DNA from: Megalobrama amblycephala
Lineage: Eukaryota; Chordata; Actinopteri; Cypriniformes; Xenocyprididae
Length of the DNA: 64,000 nt
Assembly: GCF_018812025.1 (NCBI RefSeq)
Contig: NC_063050.1
Coordinates: 12,875,037 to 12,939,036 of the forward strand
Reading direction: 5' to 3'
In this document: piece by piece, positions 26,437 to 40,800 of the stretch
Numbering within the stretch: the stretch's first letter is position 1
Layout of the letters: each line of letters starts with the position of its first letter
Program-made: the position numbers and the translations under genes
Notes under the pieces: generated by a model
Database searches by the model: none
Seen by the model: only the letters and a program-made list of their open reading frames with translations
Told to the model about the DNA's origin: nothing

Positions 26437-29400
26437 ATGAAAATAATCCTTCATTTGACAGGTGAGTACCCGCTATCTTAGCTCAAATACAAATGTTCAT
26501 TTAAAAGTGAATGAGCAAAACTAGTTTTCAAAAGAAGTAATGCAAATTTTTGAAGCCGACAGTTTCATTGGTCAGATAAAGCAGTTGCGTCTTGGGCAGT
26601 TTGTTTGAATCCTGGCAAAAATGCCTTAAATGAATCTTTAAAAAAATTGCAAATAATGTTTATTGTATATTGCCCTTAGATTTACTATATTAGAAAGTGC
26701 AACAAACAACTCATTAGGCATAGTCTTATCAAATGTGTGCTCTCTAGCAGCTGTTATTCTCCATGGGGTTTACACAAATACTTGACTTTCCAGGAGGAAA
26801 AAACACTATCCAATAATTTTTTTCTCTCTCTACACTCTTAGAAAGGATGTGTTAAAACTGACTCAAAATGTGTTAAATTCGTACACATCAGTGTGTGAGT
26901 TTAGGCACAACCCTTGTTGTGTTAATTCTGACACATTCATTGAGTCAATGATTTTAACACAGTGAATGTGTCAGGAAGGTTAACCAGAGGTGTAGTCAAG
27001 ACCAGACCCTCCAAGACCGAGACCAAGTCCATTCAAGAGGGAAGTTAATCAAGTACTTGTTTACAGTACCTGCTGTTAACAGACAGAATCATTGAAGGAA
27101 AGAGGAAAACAACAACAAATAAAACACCTGTGCTACTTCTGAACATGAAGACAAAAATTGCCATGGACTATTTGTCAAGTCCAGTCAAAAAACATCACTT
27201 ACACATCAGTGCTTGTGTTTTGGGACAACACTCATTTTGTTAATTTTGACACATTCTTTGCGTGATGATTTTAACACAGTAAATGTGTCAGGAAGGTGAT
27301 CTGATGTTAACAAGCAGAATCACCAAAGAAAATCACAAACAACATCATGGAGATGAGTGTTTGCTTTAGTTGGGCTCTTGTCCCTTGACTTTTTAATATT
27401 AGATTTTGTTTGGGCTGTTGTAACTGAGTTATAACAGCCAGACAAGCAAAGAGAAAAAATGATCAGGTGGTGTTGGTTATATTTTCACATAATCATTATT
27501 TGATCTGAATCACTGAACTCATTTAGAGCCCAATCTCTGAGTTAGATTTACATTATTGATTACAGCAGCACTGTGGTTCTATCAAGAATCAAGGCCTTTG
27601 CACACTGAGTCCGAAATTTGCATGCAAAACTTTCGCACGTTAAAAAATATTCGGATCAGGTTCGATTTTCTGCAAATCGATTTTTATGCAATCGGACTCA
27701 GTGTGCAAGGTCTCTGTGCATGACGATTTTTTAGGATTACTAATACGAAAAAAAACGCATGCGAAAATTTCGGACTCAGTGTGCAAAGGCCTTTAGCCTG
27801 TGAATCTCAACAGTGGTGAGAATAATAAAGCATGTTGCAGTGCATTCTGGGAGCCACCAATCAAAATTCATCCATGGCTCCCATCATGCATTGCTGCATG
27901 AATAAATTATGATCTGAATATTCTTAGTAATTTCCTTTATTGTCACTATTTTATTTTGTTCTGTTTATGTGGCTTTTTAGTAGCTTGTTTTCTAATGTTT
28001 AGAGTTGATCTGTTGATCAGAATATGTTGCTTGTCACCGTTGTTGAGATTCACAGGCTGATTCTTGATGTCTGTGTGTGCCTAAATGAGGTTTTTGTTTT
28101 TTAAATTATCAGAACAACTTTTGTGAAATCCTTTGGATTATATTGAAAAAGCTGATCTTCTGCTGTAGAATCACAGTGCTGCTGTAATCAATAATGTAAA
28201 TCATCTTTTCTCTTTGCGTGTCTGGCTTATAACTCAGTTACATCAGCTCAAACAAAATCTAATATTAAAAAGTCAAGGGTCAAGAGCCCAACTAAAGCAA
28301 ACCCTGATGTCCATGATGGAGACTTAAAAATTGTGATTTTCTGCTTTGGTGATGCTGCTTGTTAACATCAGGTGTTCATCATTAATATTGAATAGTCACA
28401 TGATTAATGAAATATCTTGATTGAATGGTCTTGTTTTGGTCTTGGAAGGTCTGGTTTCAACAAAAACCTCTGGTCTTGAATGGTCTTGGTTTTGGAGGTC
28501 TGATCTTCACCTCTGAAATGAACACAAAGTTGTGTAAATGTGCAATATCAACACATTACAGGAGTTCTTGGCTGCACAGATTGAATTTTTGATGCTGTGA
28601 ACAAATACACAGGTTGTGATTATTTTAAAACTTCACATAATATGTGTAAAACAACTGAATTCTTCCAACACATTTTTATGCAATATGGACACAAAATGTG
28701 TAAACTAGAGTGTTACACATAATATGTGTCATTTTTCTACACATTTCTTCTTAGAGTGTAGTAATCAAATATGCACTGTGGTTATACAGATTTATACAGT
28801 AACTGATGGATTTATCTCTCTAGCGCTGCTGCTGCTGATAATCACAAGTAACATTGTGGTCAAAAAATCTCAAGGAAACTGGTACTGCTCTCCTCTGGTG
28901 AACACAAGCCACTGCGCAAATGCTTCCAGTTATTTGGATTGTGGTGGACACAATTACTTTTGCACAGCGTATTCCTGCAGCTCTCAGAGTGCCGGCTGCT
29001 CCTGCAAGATCGGACCCTACAACTGCAGCAGCGACTGCAACTATGTTTCTCCAGATGTCTGTAACTGCAATGCAAGTTCTCACTCCTGCTACTGCCTGGG
29101 AGGTGTGTACAGCACTGTCCTTTGTGTGTCATATGCTGTTTTGTATTCAAATTCATCCCATTTCTTTCCTTCCAGATACAACTCAAAGCAAATTGGAATC
29201 GGTATGTGAGAACGAGCTTCTAAAAGATGGTCTATAAATTACATATTATACACTATATAATTAATATTTACTATTATATGAAAAAATAATTGTTTTCTTT
29301 CATCTGTTTGTTTTTGTTTATTTGTTTTCTGCATCAGTTAAGTGCAGAAGGCATCATGAATCTTGTTGAACAGATTGCCAATATGACAAGTCAAATGACT

Positions 29401-29584
29401 CCTGAAGTAAGTAATGTTTCTTGGAACTGAACCAAGGGTCATTCTCAAAAAAATATTTTTTTCCGAATTACAAAATGGTTTGAATTCAGCTCAATTCAAA
29501 ACATGTTCATAAAAGCTACTTATATGTCCTAATTGAACTAAAGCCTAATCCTGGCTTAATCTAAGCCCTGTCTGTGAAACCAGG

Positions 29585-29664
<80 letters not shown>

Positions 29665-32600
29665 TTTATGAAAACCTTTTACACAAACCTTACACAATGT
29701 AACACAGATAGCTATGTTTCCATCCAAATTGCAAATTTAACTTATGCGTAACACTGGAATAATGCATACAACATTTGTGAATAAAGCATGAAGAGTTTCC
29801 TTCCAGTGAGCTGAAGAGAACAAAAGGAAGTCACTTCCTGATAAATTGGCACTAAATATAAGAAATATATAAGAAAAATTGAAGATGCTGCAATAGGAGA
29901 AGCCACTGTATATAATACTTTTCATATATAATAAATTACAAAATGTAAGTTTGTGTTAACTTGCGTATCCTTTAATATAGACTTCTCACCTCATGAATAT
30001 TACAACAGTTAAACCACTGAAAAGCCCTCGCGCTACCCATATGCGTCAGATATCAATGCAGAGAGAGAGAGAGGTGCACAAAGCTGCACAATTAATCTTT
30101 AAAAAATCGCATTCTTGATTTCATTCTCTATTTATTAAATGACAACAGTTTGCCCATGTAGGCTATATTAAACCTTTGACAAAAATGAAATTGTGAGATT
30201 GGCCAGACCCAGAGATTGGCTAAATGGATTCGAAAATGGTAAAAATCAACTGTTTAGCTCTAGGGAAGTTAGAAAATGAGCCTATTTTCAAAAAAGTGGA
30301 GTGTGTTCCTCTAACTAACATGTACTAATTATGAGCAATAAAAATTGTTCATCTTTATTAATGTTAATAAAAATACAGTTGTTCATATTGTTCATGTTAG
30401 TTTAGTGCATTAAATAATGTTAACCAGTGTTGGGGAAAGTTACTTTTAAAAGTAATGCATTACAATATTGCGTTACTCCCTAAAAAAGTAACTAATTGCA
30501 TTACTTCGTTACTTTTTATGAAAAGTAATGCGTTACATTACTTTTGCGTTACTTTTTCTCACTGGGGAAAAAAAGTTATATTTTTGGCAAAAAGGCCCTT
30601 TCACACCAAAAGTGAAATGAATAAGCCTCAGGCTAAAGAAATGCATATTTACACCTGTACAGTAGGGGGCGTAGCTCAAACAAACCTTTCAGCTGTGCTG
30701 CCATTCTGGATTAAAGAAGAATAGGATACAGAAGGAAGTTCTAGTTCTTATTTCTAAATCTAATCTAAAGTATTTTTTGCTTATTAGTATGGTTGAATTA
30801 GGTATATTGAAGGTCAGCAGCAAAGACATTGGTTAATAATTGAGAATAAATACATAAAGTATATTTGTGTAATTTAATACAGTTAATTATTACAGGTTTG
30901 CAAAAATTCTGAGATTGCATTTCACTGTTTTTATTCATTTTGAGGAATACTGATTGTTTTCATGCAAGTGAGAAGAGTAAATGCAACTACAATAACCATC
31001 ATTGCTTACACAGCGCACACAACACCTCTGCACTTTATTCCTCTCAACATGGGGACATGTCAGTCAATAAATGTGAAAAAGTAACTTGCGTTACTTATTT
31101 GAAAAAGTAACTTAGATATTTTGGGGTAAATTGAAAAAGTAATGCGTTACTTTACTAGTTACTTGAAAAAGTAATCTGATTACGTAACTCAAGTTACTTG
31201 TAATGCGTTACCCCCAACACTGATGTTAACAAATACAACTCTTGATTTAATGATGTATTAGTAAATGTTGAAATTAAAAAAAAGATGAATGAATGCTGTA
31301 TAAATGCAATTCATTATTAGTTAATGCAGTTAACTAATGTTTACTAATGAACCTTAATTGTAAAGTTTTAGTGAATTTGTTGAGATTAGCAGTCTGTTAA
31401 ACTACTTTTACAAGTATAATAAACACAAAAAAGAGTTGAGTATTGTACATTTTTCCTTTTTTTTATTGGTTGTTTAATATTTTTTCCTTATTATGAAGAC
31501 ACTAAAGCTCCTGTTTCAAACTGACAAAGTTTTTTTTTTTTTTTTTAATATATCACAATAAATATCATATCGAGGACTTTATATTGAGATTTTATTGTAT
31601 TTTGAGATTTTGATATCATTACATCCCTAAATTATACCGAACCAGTTTGATGACAGACTTTGGCTCAGGCTTTTTAGAATGACCAAAACCACATTTCAGA
31701 TGCTGTGCAATGAGATCGGTCTGCTGGTTGGTCCAATTATGTTGTGCAATCAGACTTTTTTGATGTGCATCGAGGAATTTTTTTTCAGTAAATGTGTTTC
31801 TATTATAGTTTATGTGCATGTTTTCTTATTGGATAAAATAATTATCTGACTCAAATGAGTGCATATGTTTTTTGTGCATTTATTTATTTATTTTTATATG
31901 TATGCACATCTTGGCATTTCCATCCAATATTTTTTAATGCGATATCCCAAAATGTGCTTAAAATAGGTGGATGGAAACATAGCTAATAATGACACGTTTG
32001 AAAAAAAAGTGCAATACTTGACTTAAATAATTACAAAAGTACAAAAAATATAGAGTCAAACTATTTCATGTTATTTTTAAACTTTTATGTAATAAAATTA
32101 TATGGAGTTTCTTGATTATTTGAAAATTTTTCCATCACTCAAAAGTCAAGGAACGGGTTTGTCACTTTATTTTGAGAATGACCCATAGATTTGCTATTAC
32201 ACTCTTTTTTCCATAGAAATCATTTGCATTCTACAGGAGTATCTCTTTGGTGTTTGATTAGGTGGCAGAAAACTATTTGAAGGTTGTTGATGCTGCCCAG
32301 ATAAAGGTTTCAAACTTGGCCAGCGCTGAAGATAAAGATACATTAGTGTCATATGGAAACACTTATCTGAACGCCTTTGAAAGCCTGGTGTCTGCACTGG
32401 TGAAGCCAACAGAAACACAAAACTTGCAGAATATTAGTCTCAACAATACAGGTAAAGAGCCTTGTTTACGTCCCTGTTTGTACTTGTGTGTTTGACACAT
32501 TTCAGAAACAAAGCAGTGTAGGGTGTGAATCATTGTAGGGATGTCCCGATCACGTTTTTTTGCCCTCGAGTCCGAGTCCGAGTCATTTGATTTTGAGTAT

Positions 32601-34783
32601 CTACCGATACCGAGTCCCGATCCGATACTTCTATAATACATAAAAAAGAATAAAGAAGAGCGAAAAAACAGATCCAGGATCCAGGAACAGTGCTTTTCAG
32701 GTTTTTCAGGTATCTAACAGTAGTTTTCACGTACAGAAAATGGATAAAGTAATCAAATATAAAATAACACTGCATATTATCTTTACTGTATAAAATAAAT
32801 AAAGATTAATCATTATTGAAGTTACAAAAACTATTCAGTCAAGAGCAGTGAGTGATTTCTTTGTTATTTGTTGTTTGATTTAACATTAAAAACAGGCAGC
32901 AGGAATAGTTTTTTTCCCTATAAGACATGCACGATCCAGTACATATACTGTTACACATGTGCCTTTCTTTCTCGACTAATATACGTTCACTTAAGACATA
33001 ACCGACTATGTTTGCTAGGATACTCGCTAAGACGGGCATGCTGACATAATTTTTGTATGAATTTGTCCGCTGAAGCGCAAGACTTGAAAGAGAACTCAGT
33101 ATTTGCGCGCTGACTGAAATAAGCGTGTGCGCGTTTCGGATGAGTGCACACAAATCTTCTCACAGCGCGCGAGCTCTCGTTTTGTTCCTGAAGGTTTAAA
33201 TCAGCAAGGCTTAAATGAGTTTAGTTTAAACACAGATAGCAACTTGTGCTGTTCAGGTCTCACCTGCGCTCGCGCTATCAATGGCGATGACGGCGTAAAT
33301 GACTGGACATTAGAGCAGACGGCACTCGCAGTTAACAGTTTAAAAAGAGTAACGTTAACTGTTTTGTCCACGCTTTCTGATTATTGTTGTTGTAAAGTTT
33401 TGCGCATCCATCGACTGAAACATACATTATCTGAACTCTGTCTGTCTGTTTTCCACGTTGCTATTTTAAACAAACCATATTAACCAATAGATGCATCGTC
33501 ATTCGAGATGGACCGCGGTGCAAGTGCGTACCGAACCGTAAGTGGAGAACCGTACGGTTCGATTTTTTACCGAGAACCGTTGCACCCCTAATACATATAT
33601 ATCCGAGTCCTGATCGGGAGGTAACGTCCGATTCCGATCGAGTCTGAAACCACGTGATCGGGCCCGATTTCCGATCACGTGATCGGATCTGGACATCCCT
33701 AAATCATTGTCAAATATGTTCTTCTGGAGAAGCCCAGCTCTTTCTGAATGGTTTTCTTTCATAATTGGTTGAAATCTAAAGAACGTTCCCTTTCGAAAGG
33801 GAACTCGCTCTGCATTTGCTAACGCTATGGGGAACCTCACACTTGACCCGGTGTCTGAAAGCCAAGGATCAAAACTCCAATCCTATTGGCCAGCGACAGC
33901 CTATGACGTCATATGGTGCGACACGGAAGTATATAAGGAGTGCCTGAAGAAACAGTTAGCATCTTCTCGTTTTTCGGTTCTGTTCTGTCTGATCGCGATT
34001 GTATCGACTCCGGTAAGGGAATCTATAATATGCCTTACAAATGTTTCAAGAGAGTTTTGACACTTGATATACACATTTCTGGGCGTTTTCTGTCTGGGAG
34101 AGGAGCGCACATAGACAGTGCTTGAGGGCGCTGTCAGTGTGTTTTCTGTTATTTACTGTGAGCGTCTCCCTATCAAGACGCTCCGTTCTCGTTTGGCACT
34201 CTTCCAGAGGGAAGAGGTGTCCGCATCTGTGCTGAGGCAAAGCGGCGGCTGCGATCATAGGGCTCGCAGGTGAGCTCGTTGGGAAGTTTGAGAGTTGTAT
34301 TCTCTCTCGGCTTCCCTGGGGCTGACAAGGATGAGTTGTTGGATGACGATGCGTGTTGGACGTCATCGCGTCCGGCAGCAAGCGCTCCTATGGCTGCTGT
34401 GTATGCGGTGTTTTTGAGATGTGCTTCTGGCAGGCTGCGGCTGCCGCAAGGGCACGTTAAGAAAGGGGCCGCACGCGGATGGCTCGACGAGCGGTTCCTT
34501 TCTGTCCATGAACGCCGCAGCTCCCATAAGCTTTTCCATTCCTTCCTGATCTCCGCATTTGAGATCGGGAGGGCATAAAAAAAGCCCTAGCCATTCAGAT
34601 TTGTATCTGAGCCCAGACAGACGGGAGGGGGAAGAAGCGAGAGTGAGATGGGTGATCGATTGTAAACACCGTTGCATTTGTAATCGATCCCCCAGCTGTA
34701 AAAGGGCAATTTATATCTACCCTCTCCTCTTCTTCTTCCACCTCCTATATATATATGTGTGTATATATATGTGTGTGTATATA

Positions 34784-34862
<79 letters not shown>

Positions 34863-37800
34863 ATTTATATATATAGGTAGGGGTTAAATTGGGCCGGGGC
34901 CGACCGGGGCTGAGGCCCCGGCACATAGGCTTACCAGGGCTCGACATATGCTTGTTCGGGACTGCGGGACAAATGGATTTTTGATGTAAAAGAGAATTTT
35001 ACTTGCCTGACCAGATAAATAGCTTGATTAAAATGTCAATAACCAAAACGCGAGAATGATTAATTTAGCTTAAGTGGTGATAGTGGTAGTGGATAATAGT
35101 GATTATTTCTGTCGGCCTGCTTTTCCAGTTTGATAGTGAGAGGATCTTTTAGGCTTAAAAGAACCCTGGATTCTATCCTTTCATGTAGAGGAAAAGGAGT
35201 ATGAGGAATCTTCGGATTTTGAGCCACAGGAAGGTAAGCTGGGTCTATTTTTTATTTTTTAAAATAAGACCTTGTTTTTCCTGTATAGTTTTTTCTGAGC
35301 ATGTAGTTAGTTTTGGTTTCATTTTACATACTCAGGTGCTTCTTTAACAGTCAGGCTGACGGCTGGGCCTTTGATAATATTTTTCTAAAGGCCTGCCTTT
35401 TGGCTTGATAGTGTAAGAGGCTCTTTTAGGCTTTAAAGAACCCTAGATTCCATCCTTCCTTGTCAAAGAAATTGGAAGGAGTAGTCTTTGGTCTTTGAGC
35501 CGCAGGAAAGTGAACTGGGTCTATATTTATATTTCTACCAGAAAGACTCGGGAAGTGAAGAAACGCTTGAATACCATTTATTCAAAAGTTTGTATGTAAA
35601 TATCAAAGATAAATGGTTCTTTGGCGTAGGCCCCGTCCATAGTACAATCCAGAGGGTAGCAGACATTTGCAGATCCTGCATTAAGATGAAGGCAGGGGCG
35701 GAGCCTACCCCCGATGTATGGACAGGGACCGATCTGGTGGTGGTGGGGAGGATGGGGGTGAACGCCGGCGATGGCATCTGTGAACACAATAGTGGGTGGG
35801 AACAGAACTTATATACTCAGATGACGTGTAATGATTGGTTAGATAATGAGCAATGACATGCATTAGAGTCTTCCGGGTAGAACTTCCGCTAAAGCTCTCA
35901 TTTCTAAATATGATGACCTTGTGTTCCTGTATAGTTTTTCCTGAGTATGTAAAAAAAAAAAAAAAAAGGGGGATTTTGGGGAAAACTGGAGTTTGATAGG
36001 TTGGCTAGAACGATGTATTGTGCAGGCCACAAAATGGCCGCCACTTAGCCACCTGTTGTGTAGAGTAGCTTTTCATCTGCTGTTTGCTAGAGTAGTTTGA
36101 GTTAGCACTCATCACTGCAGTTAGTGTCTATGTTTATGTCGGCCTTAATCGGCTGCCTGACATTATTTGCTTGTTGAGCTTAACTTTATTTCCTCCTATC
36201 TATGGAGATTCAGAGGTGAAGCCCAGGTGCTGCAATGCGTGTGGCCCCGTAGGCCCACAGCTTAGCGGCCCAGGCTAGGACAAGGTTTAGGTGTTTATTG
36301 TTATAAACCACCCTTTGTATTACTGTCCCTTGTTAGGTTGTATAGTTCCTACTTCTGGCCTCCTCCTTAGGGAGTTGTTAGGCCGTATGCCCATTTTCCC
36401 CTTGTTTATGTAGGTACAATGGCTGAGGTTAACAGCTAAGGTAGCAGGCTGTTATTAGCCTCCTTGGTGCTGTCTCTCAGGTGGTAGGCCCTTGTGTCCC
36501 CTGAGCCCCTTGAATTTCATTCAAGTTTGAGCTACGGTGCTAGCTTTTAGCTTCCGTCCTCTAGGGCTCAGTATAGATCTATAATTTCTGTTTGGTGACA
36601 ACATTTATCCTCTTCAACAGATGGCATGTATTCACAAAGCATTCGTTTGCTTTGGGTTCTAAGCTTTTGCCCTACATGTATGTGAGCTTTACTCTAGTGC
36701 TGCCACAGGTTAGCACCTGTTCTCATAATAGTAGGCTGTTGTTAGCCTCTATTTAAGGATGTGGTGTTTTTTGTCCTCTCGGCTAGGGTTTATGTGTTTC
36801 ACACATATGACTGTAGAAGTTGTTGGCTCTTTGTTGTTTAGCCTCCTTCTAGATGCAGCTTGTGTTTACAGGCACTGTTGGTGTATGGTCATGAGTTTTG
36901 CTCACATACGTTAGCACTGCCACAGGTTTATGCTCGTGTCCGTTTGAGGTTGTAAGCCTTGTTGGCCTCCCTTAGACCGTGTTAGCATTTCATTGTACCC
37001 TGTAATTATGTGAGTTATGGTACATTGCCTGTTGGAATGTGTAGACTTAGCTCAGGTTGTGTCAAGCTAGTTACCCACAACTGTTTGTTGGGTCTAGAGC
37101 TGGTCCCCTTTGAGCTTGGTTCCCTTTTAAGACCACTAGCTGGCGCTACGTGTTTGCTAAAAGTAGTAGGCCCTGCCAAGCCTCCTTTTTCAGATTACAT
37201 GTTGGCACAGTTTGTGTTGGTCTTGTATGACTCGTTACCGCCATTGGCCACACCCACCTCTGTAAGAGTAGGCCCTAGGTCAGGCCTCTCGTAGAGTACT
37301 GCGGCAGAGTATGTACTCCTCTTGTTTAAGAGTTAAGGTGGTTTTACTGAGTACCTGGCCTGCTGGCTGGTTTGGTCATGAAACTACCACTGGCTGATGC
37401 CATGTGCTATTGGAGTTTAAGGCCCCACCAAGGCCTCCTTTCAGATTGCATGTTGGCACAGTTTTGTGTTGGTTTCTATGTGACTCATCACCATGGATGG
37501 GTCGTGATTGCCACTAGCTGATGCCACGTATTTACAAGTCGTAGCCCTTACAGGCCTCCTGTGTATCATGTTGGAGTTCGGTTGTGGACTTCTCTCACTT
37601 TCGAGAGTAAAGTTTGCTTTTATTGAATACGTTTCTGTGTGGCTTGCCTCTCAGGGTGAGCTCTTGTATTAAACCGTTCTGTTGTTTGGTTTTTCTGCAT
37701 TTGTTTCTTTGAGCATGGTCTCTCCTTTAGCTCTAGTTGAGCTAAGTAGTTACCTCATTAGTAACCTGGTTCTATTTTGCGCCTAGAACTTTAGTGGCCA

Positions 37801-40800
37801 CCAGCTGGTGCCACGTGTGACAGGTAGGCCATCTGGGCCTGCTTTGGGACATGCTGGCATTTTGTTATATTATGCTGCTGGTTGGCCAGGTGGCTCCCAG
37901 GTGACTTATTAACCTCCTTGGAAGGCCGGTTATTTATCCCGCCTGGGGCTTGAGAACACTGCCACAAGCTGATGCCACATGTCTGGCTGAGGTTATAGGA
38001 CCCGGGGGGCCTTCCTTAGCGCGTGTTGGCGTATGTTGTACTCCTCTCGCTTTAGAGAGTAAAAAGGTGCTTTTACCGAGTACACTGCTCATTGGATTGT
38101 ATTGGATGGACTGTTTTGTGGGCACTTACAGTTACTAAGCTTTGTGTAATGACTTTGTGTAACTACACAAAACCTTGGTAGGCTTTTCTACTGAAGGCCT
38201 CTTTTAGGCTCAGCTTGGGCTGTTGGCCGTAGGGAATGCTGTCACTGACAGCCTTGTGTGACCCGAGGGTTAGTTGCTGGCATTTCCTTCGAAACTGCTT
38301 GACATTTGTCTCAGCCATATTTTTGGCATGCACTCTCCTTAAGCATGGCGGCGTGGGTATATCGTTCCCCATAGCGTTAGCAAACGCAGAGCAAGTTCCC
38401 TTTCGTCTCAGGTTACGTATGTAACCATGGTTCCCTGAGAAACAGGGAACGAGACTCTGCGTTTTCATGCCATGCTTCGGGCTGCCTGCTGAACAGTCCT
38501 TCAAGACGATAAGATACTATCTGTGTCCCAATTCAGGGGCCACGCACTTCGAAGTGCATGAAAGGGGTGGGGTTTTGGAGTGGAGGGTTGCCAGATCTGC
38601 GCAACAAAACCATCCCAAAAGTAGTGTAATCACAGCACAAGCGTAAAAGTATCCCAATACCAGACATGGCAACAATGAGCCGAGCGTTGTTACATGGCTA
38701 GCGGCTGTGTGACAGACAGCTGACAGTTGACGTTTATGTGTGCATTTTAAAGTTCTATGACTTTCTATTGGGTTTTGACATGCTTCACTGCCGGCGACGA
38801 CTGGACACTGGAACAAAAAATGTATGGTTAAACTATGTAATGTTAACCGTAGCAATAGTTAACCTTGTTTGTTTTTTTATATTAAATTATGTTAAATTTA
38901 TGTTATCTGTGAAAATATATACATTCATATGTCTACATTTATTCTGTATTTAAGTCTGAATTTAAAGTACAGTACTTTATGATTTTATTCAACTGCACTC
39001 CATCTCAGAGACAAATATTGTATTTATGAAAAACAGATATTACAGTTTGATTTAGATATTGGTGAACACAGGGCATTGCTTACATTTATATGAATTCACA
39101 CAGAACTCCTGTCGTCACTGGCGTGCAATGAATTGTTGGATAGTGTAGACCACGAAGTTTCTTGAAATCGGCGCTTCATTCAACTGGGAAATGGAGAGGG
39201 TGCACTTGAAGTCGCTCTCGAATTACGTCATCCCTCCTCGCGCCGCGGTGAATCGCACTTCAAAGGTTGCTTTCCCCCCACTTTTCTCAAGAACAGAATA
39301 CAGTGCATAAAATGGGCACATTAAAATGTGTCGATATCAATATTATTTAAATGTAACTTTGTCAATGAAACAGCCTAATTTCTGTACAGCTTATTTTTGT
39401 GATGTAAGTTAAAAATGAAATGCGTAAGTTGTATACATTATATTTGTAAAGTAATTTATTTGTAAATGAGCCAGAGTAATTTCTAATTACTATAATTTCT
39501 CCAACGATATTTTTTCTTTTTTTACGCATGTTCACGTCTGTAAATAAAAGAATTGTTCTGTTCATTGTTTATTTCTTTTATGCAACTTATAATTTTACAT
39601 GAAACATTATACATATACAACATATACAATCATTTTTTCATCATGCAAATTAAATATTTTTATATTAAAATACATCGTTCTATGCATTACATAAAATACC
39701 TTTACAACTGTTTACAACAGAACTTAGGTTGAACATCATAAACAACAACTGAGATGGAGTGCAGTTGAATAAAATCCTAAAGTACTGTACTTTAAATTCA
39801 GACTTAAATACAGAGTATATGTAGAAATATGAATGTATATATTTTCACAGTTAACATAAATTTATCATAATTTAACATAAAAAAACAAACAAGGTTAACT
39901 AGTTGCTAACGATATAAAACTAACATTACATAGTTTAACCATACATATTTTGGTCCAGTGTCCTGTGTCCAGTGTCCAAACCCAATAGAAAGTCATAGAA
40001 CTTTAAAATGCACACATAAACGTCAACTGTCTCTGTCTGTCACACAGCCACTAGCCATGTAACGACGCTCGGCTCATTGTTGCCATGTCTGGGATTGGGA
40101 TACATTTACACTTGTGCTGTGATTACACTACTTTTGGGATGGTTTTGTTGACCTGGCAACCCTCCACTCCAAAACCCCACCCCTTTCATGCACTTCGAAG
40201 TGCGCGGCCCCTGAATTGGGACACAGCTATAGACTGTTTCTTCAGGCACTCCTTATATACTTCCGGGTCGCGCCATATGACGTCATAGGCTGTCGCCGGC
40301 CAATAGGATTGGAGTTTTGATACTTGGCTTTCAGACACCGGGTCACGTGTGACGTTCCCTATAGCGTTAGCAAACGCAGAGTCTCGTTCCCTGTTTCTCA
40401 GCGAACCATGGTTACATATGTAACCCAAGACGTTTTTTCCTCCACTATATATAAAAAAAACTTTTGTCCATTAAAGGTTTTCATGAATGTTAAAAATTCT
40501 TCCTGGAACCATTAATGCCAATAATGAACTTTTATATTTAAAGGTAACAGGGCTTTAATTAGTAAAACACATCAGCAATATGCATACCCACAGATAAGAG
40601 ATTATATCTGTTGTTTCTTTCTTGTAGAAGTAAGAGTTCTTGTGGTTGGACCAAATGCATCTGTAAAAGAAATCCCTTTGATCAGGACAGAAGAAGCTCA
40701 CATGGATATTAACCTTTTTGAGATTGCCAAGAAAAGCCCTTCAAGTATGTGAGAAGCATGAACATTTTCTAAAAACACATGAAAATGCAAACAAAACAAT

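Larger units (their letters stand above)
26831..28763. repeat. outer inverted-repeat element in GPCR intron 1
   Basis: The left end CTACACTCTTAGAAAGGATG is mirrored by ACATTTCTTCTTAGAGTGTAG at 28742-28762. Next to each end are short runs of ACACATTTTGTGT-like sequence. It ends only about 60 bp before the coding part of exon 2 and contains two further elements. Confidence 0.65.
33783..40432. repeat. large composite repeat filling GPCR intron 5
   Basis: The module at 33783-33955 (GTTAGC-free left end: ACGTTCCCTTTCGAAAGGG, GCTAACGCTATGGGGAAC, TATGACGTCATA, ATATAAGGAGTGCCTGAAG) recurs inverted at 40230-40432, and in part at 38336-38500. These look like the terminal modules of a large element, with internal repeats (36200-38150) and a later palindrome inserted (38519-40229). 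The superfamily is unassigned. Confidence 0.5.

Noticed and set aside
28820..29186. Two antisense frames of 87 and 108 codons
   Set aside because: Shadows of the Cys-rich GPCR exon, whose plus-strand frame has splice sites, a signal peptide and cysteine pattern.
29545..29727. Frame of repeated Ile-Tyr
   Set aside because: Translation of the (TA)n microsatellite.
33127..33483. 118-codon plus-strand frame inside the hAT element at 32536-33701
   Set aside because: No transposase motif (no hATC-like WW or CxxH) and low-complexity composition; likely chance.
34270..34876. Overlapping open frames in GC-rich sequence and the TA microsatellite
   Set aside because: No recognisable gag or transposase domain; part of the frame is Ile-Tyr microsatellite translation.
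35488..35856. 122-codon plus-strand frame in GPCR intron 5
   Set aside because: It lies within a direct-repeat part of the composite element and shows no domain.
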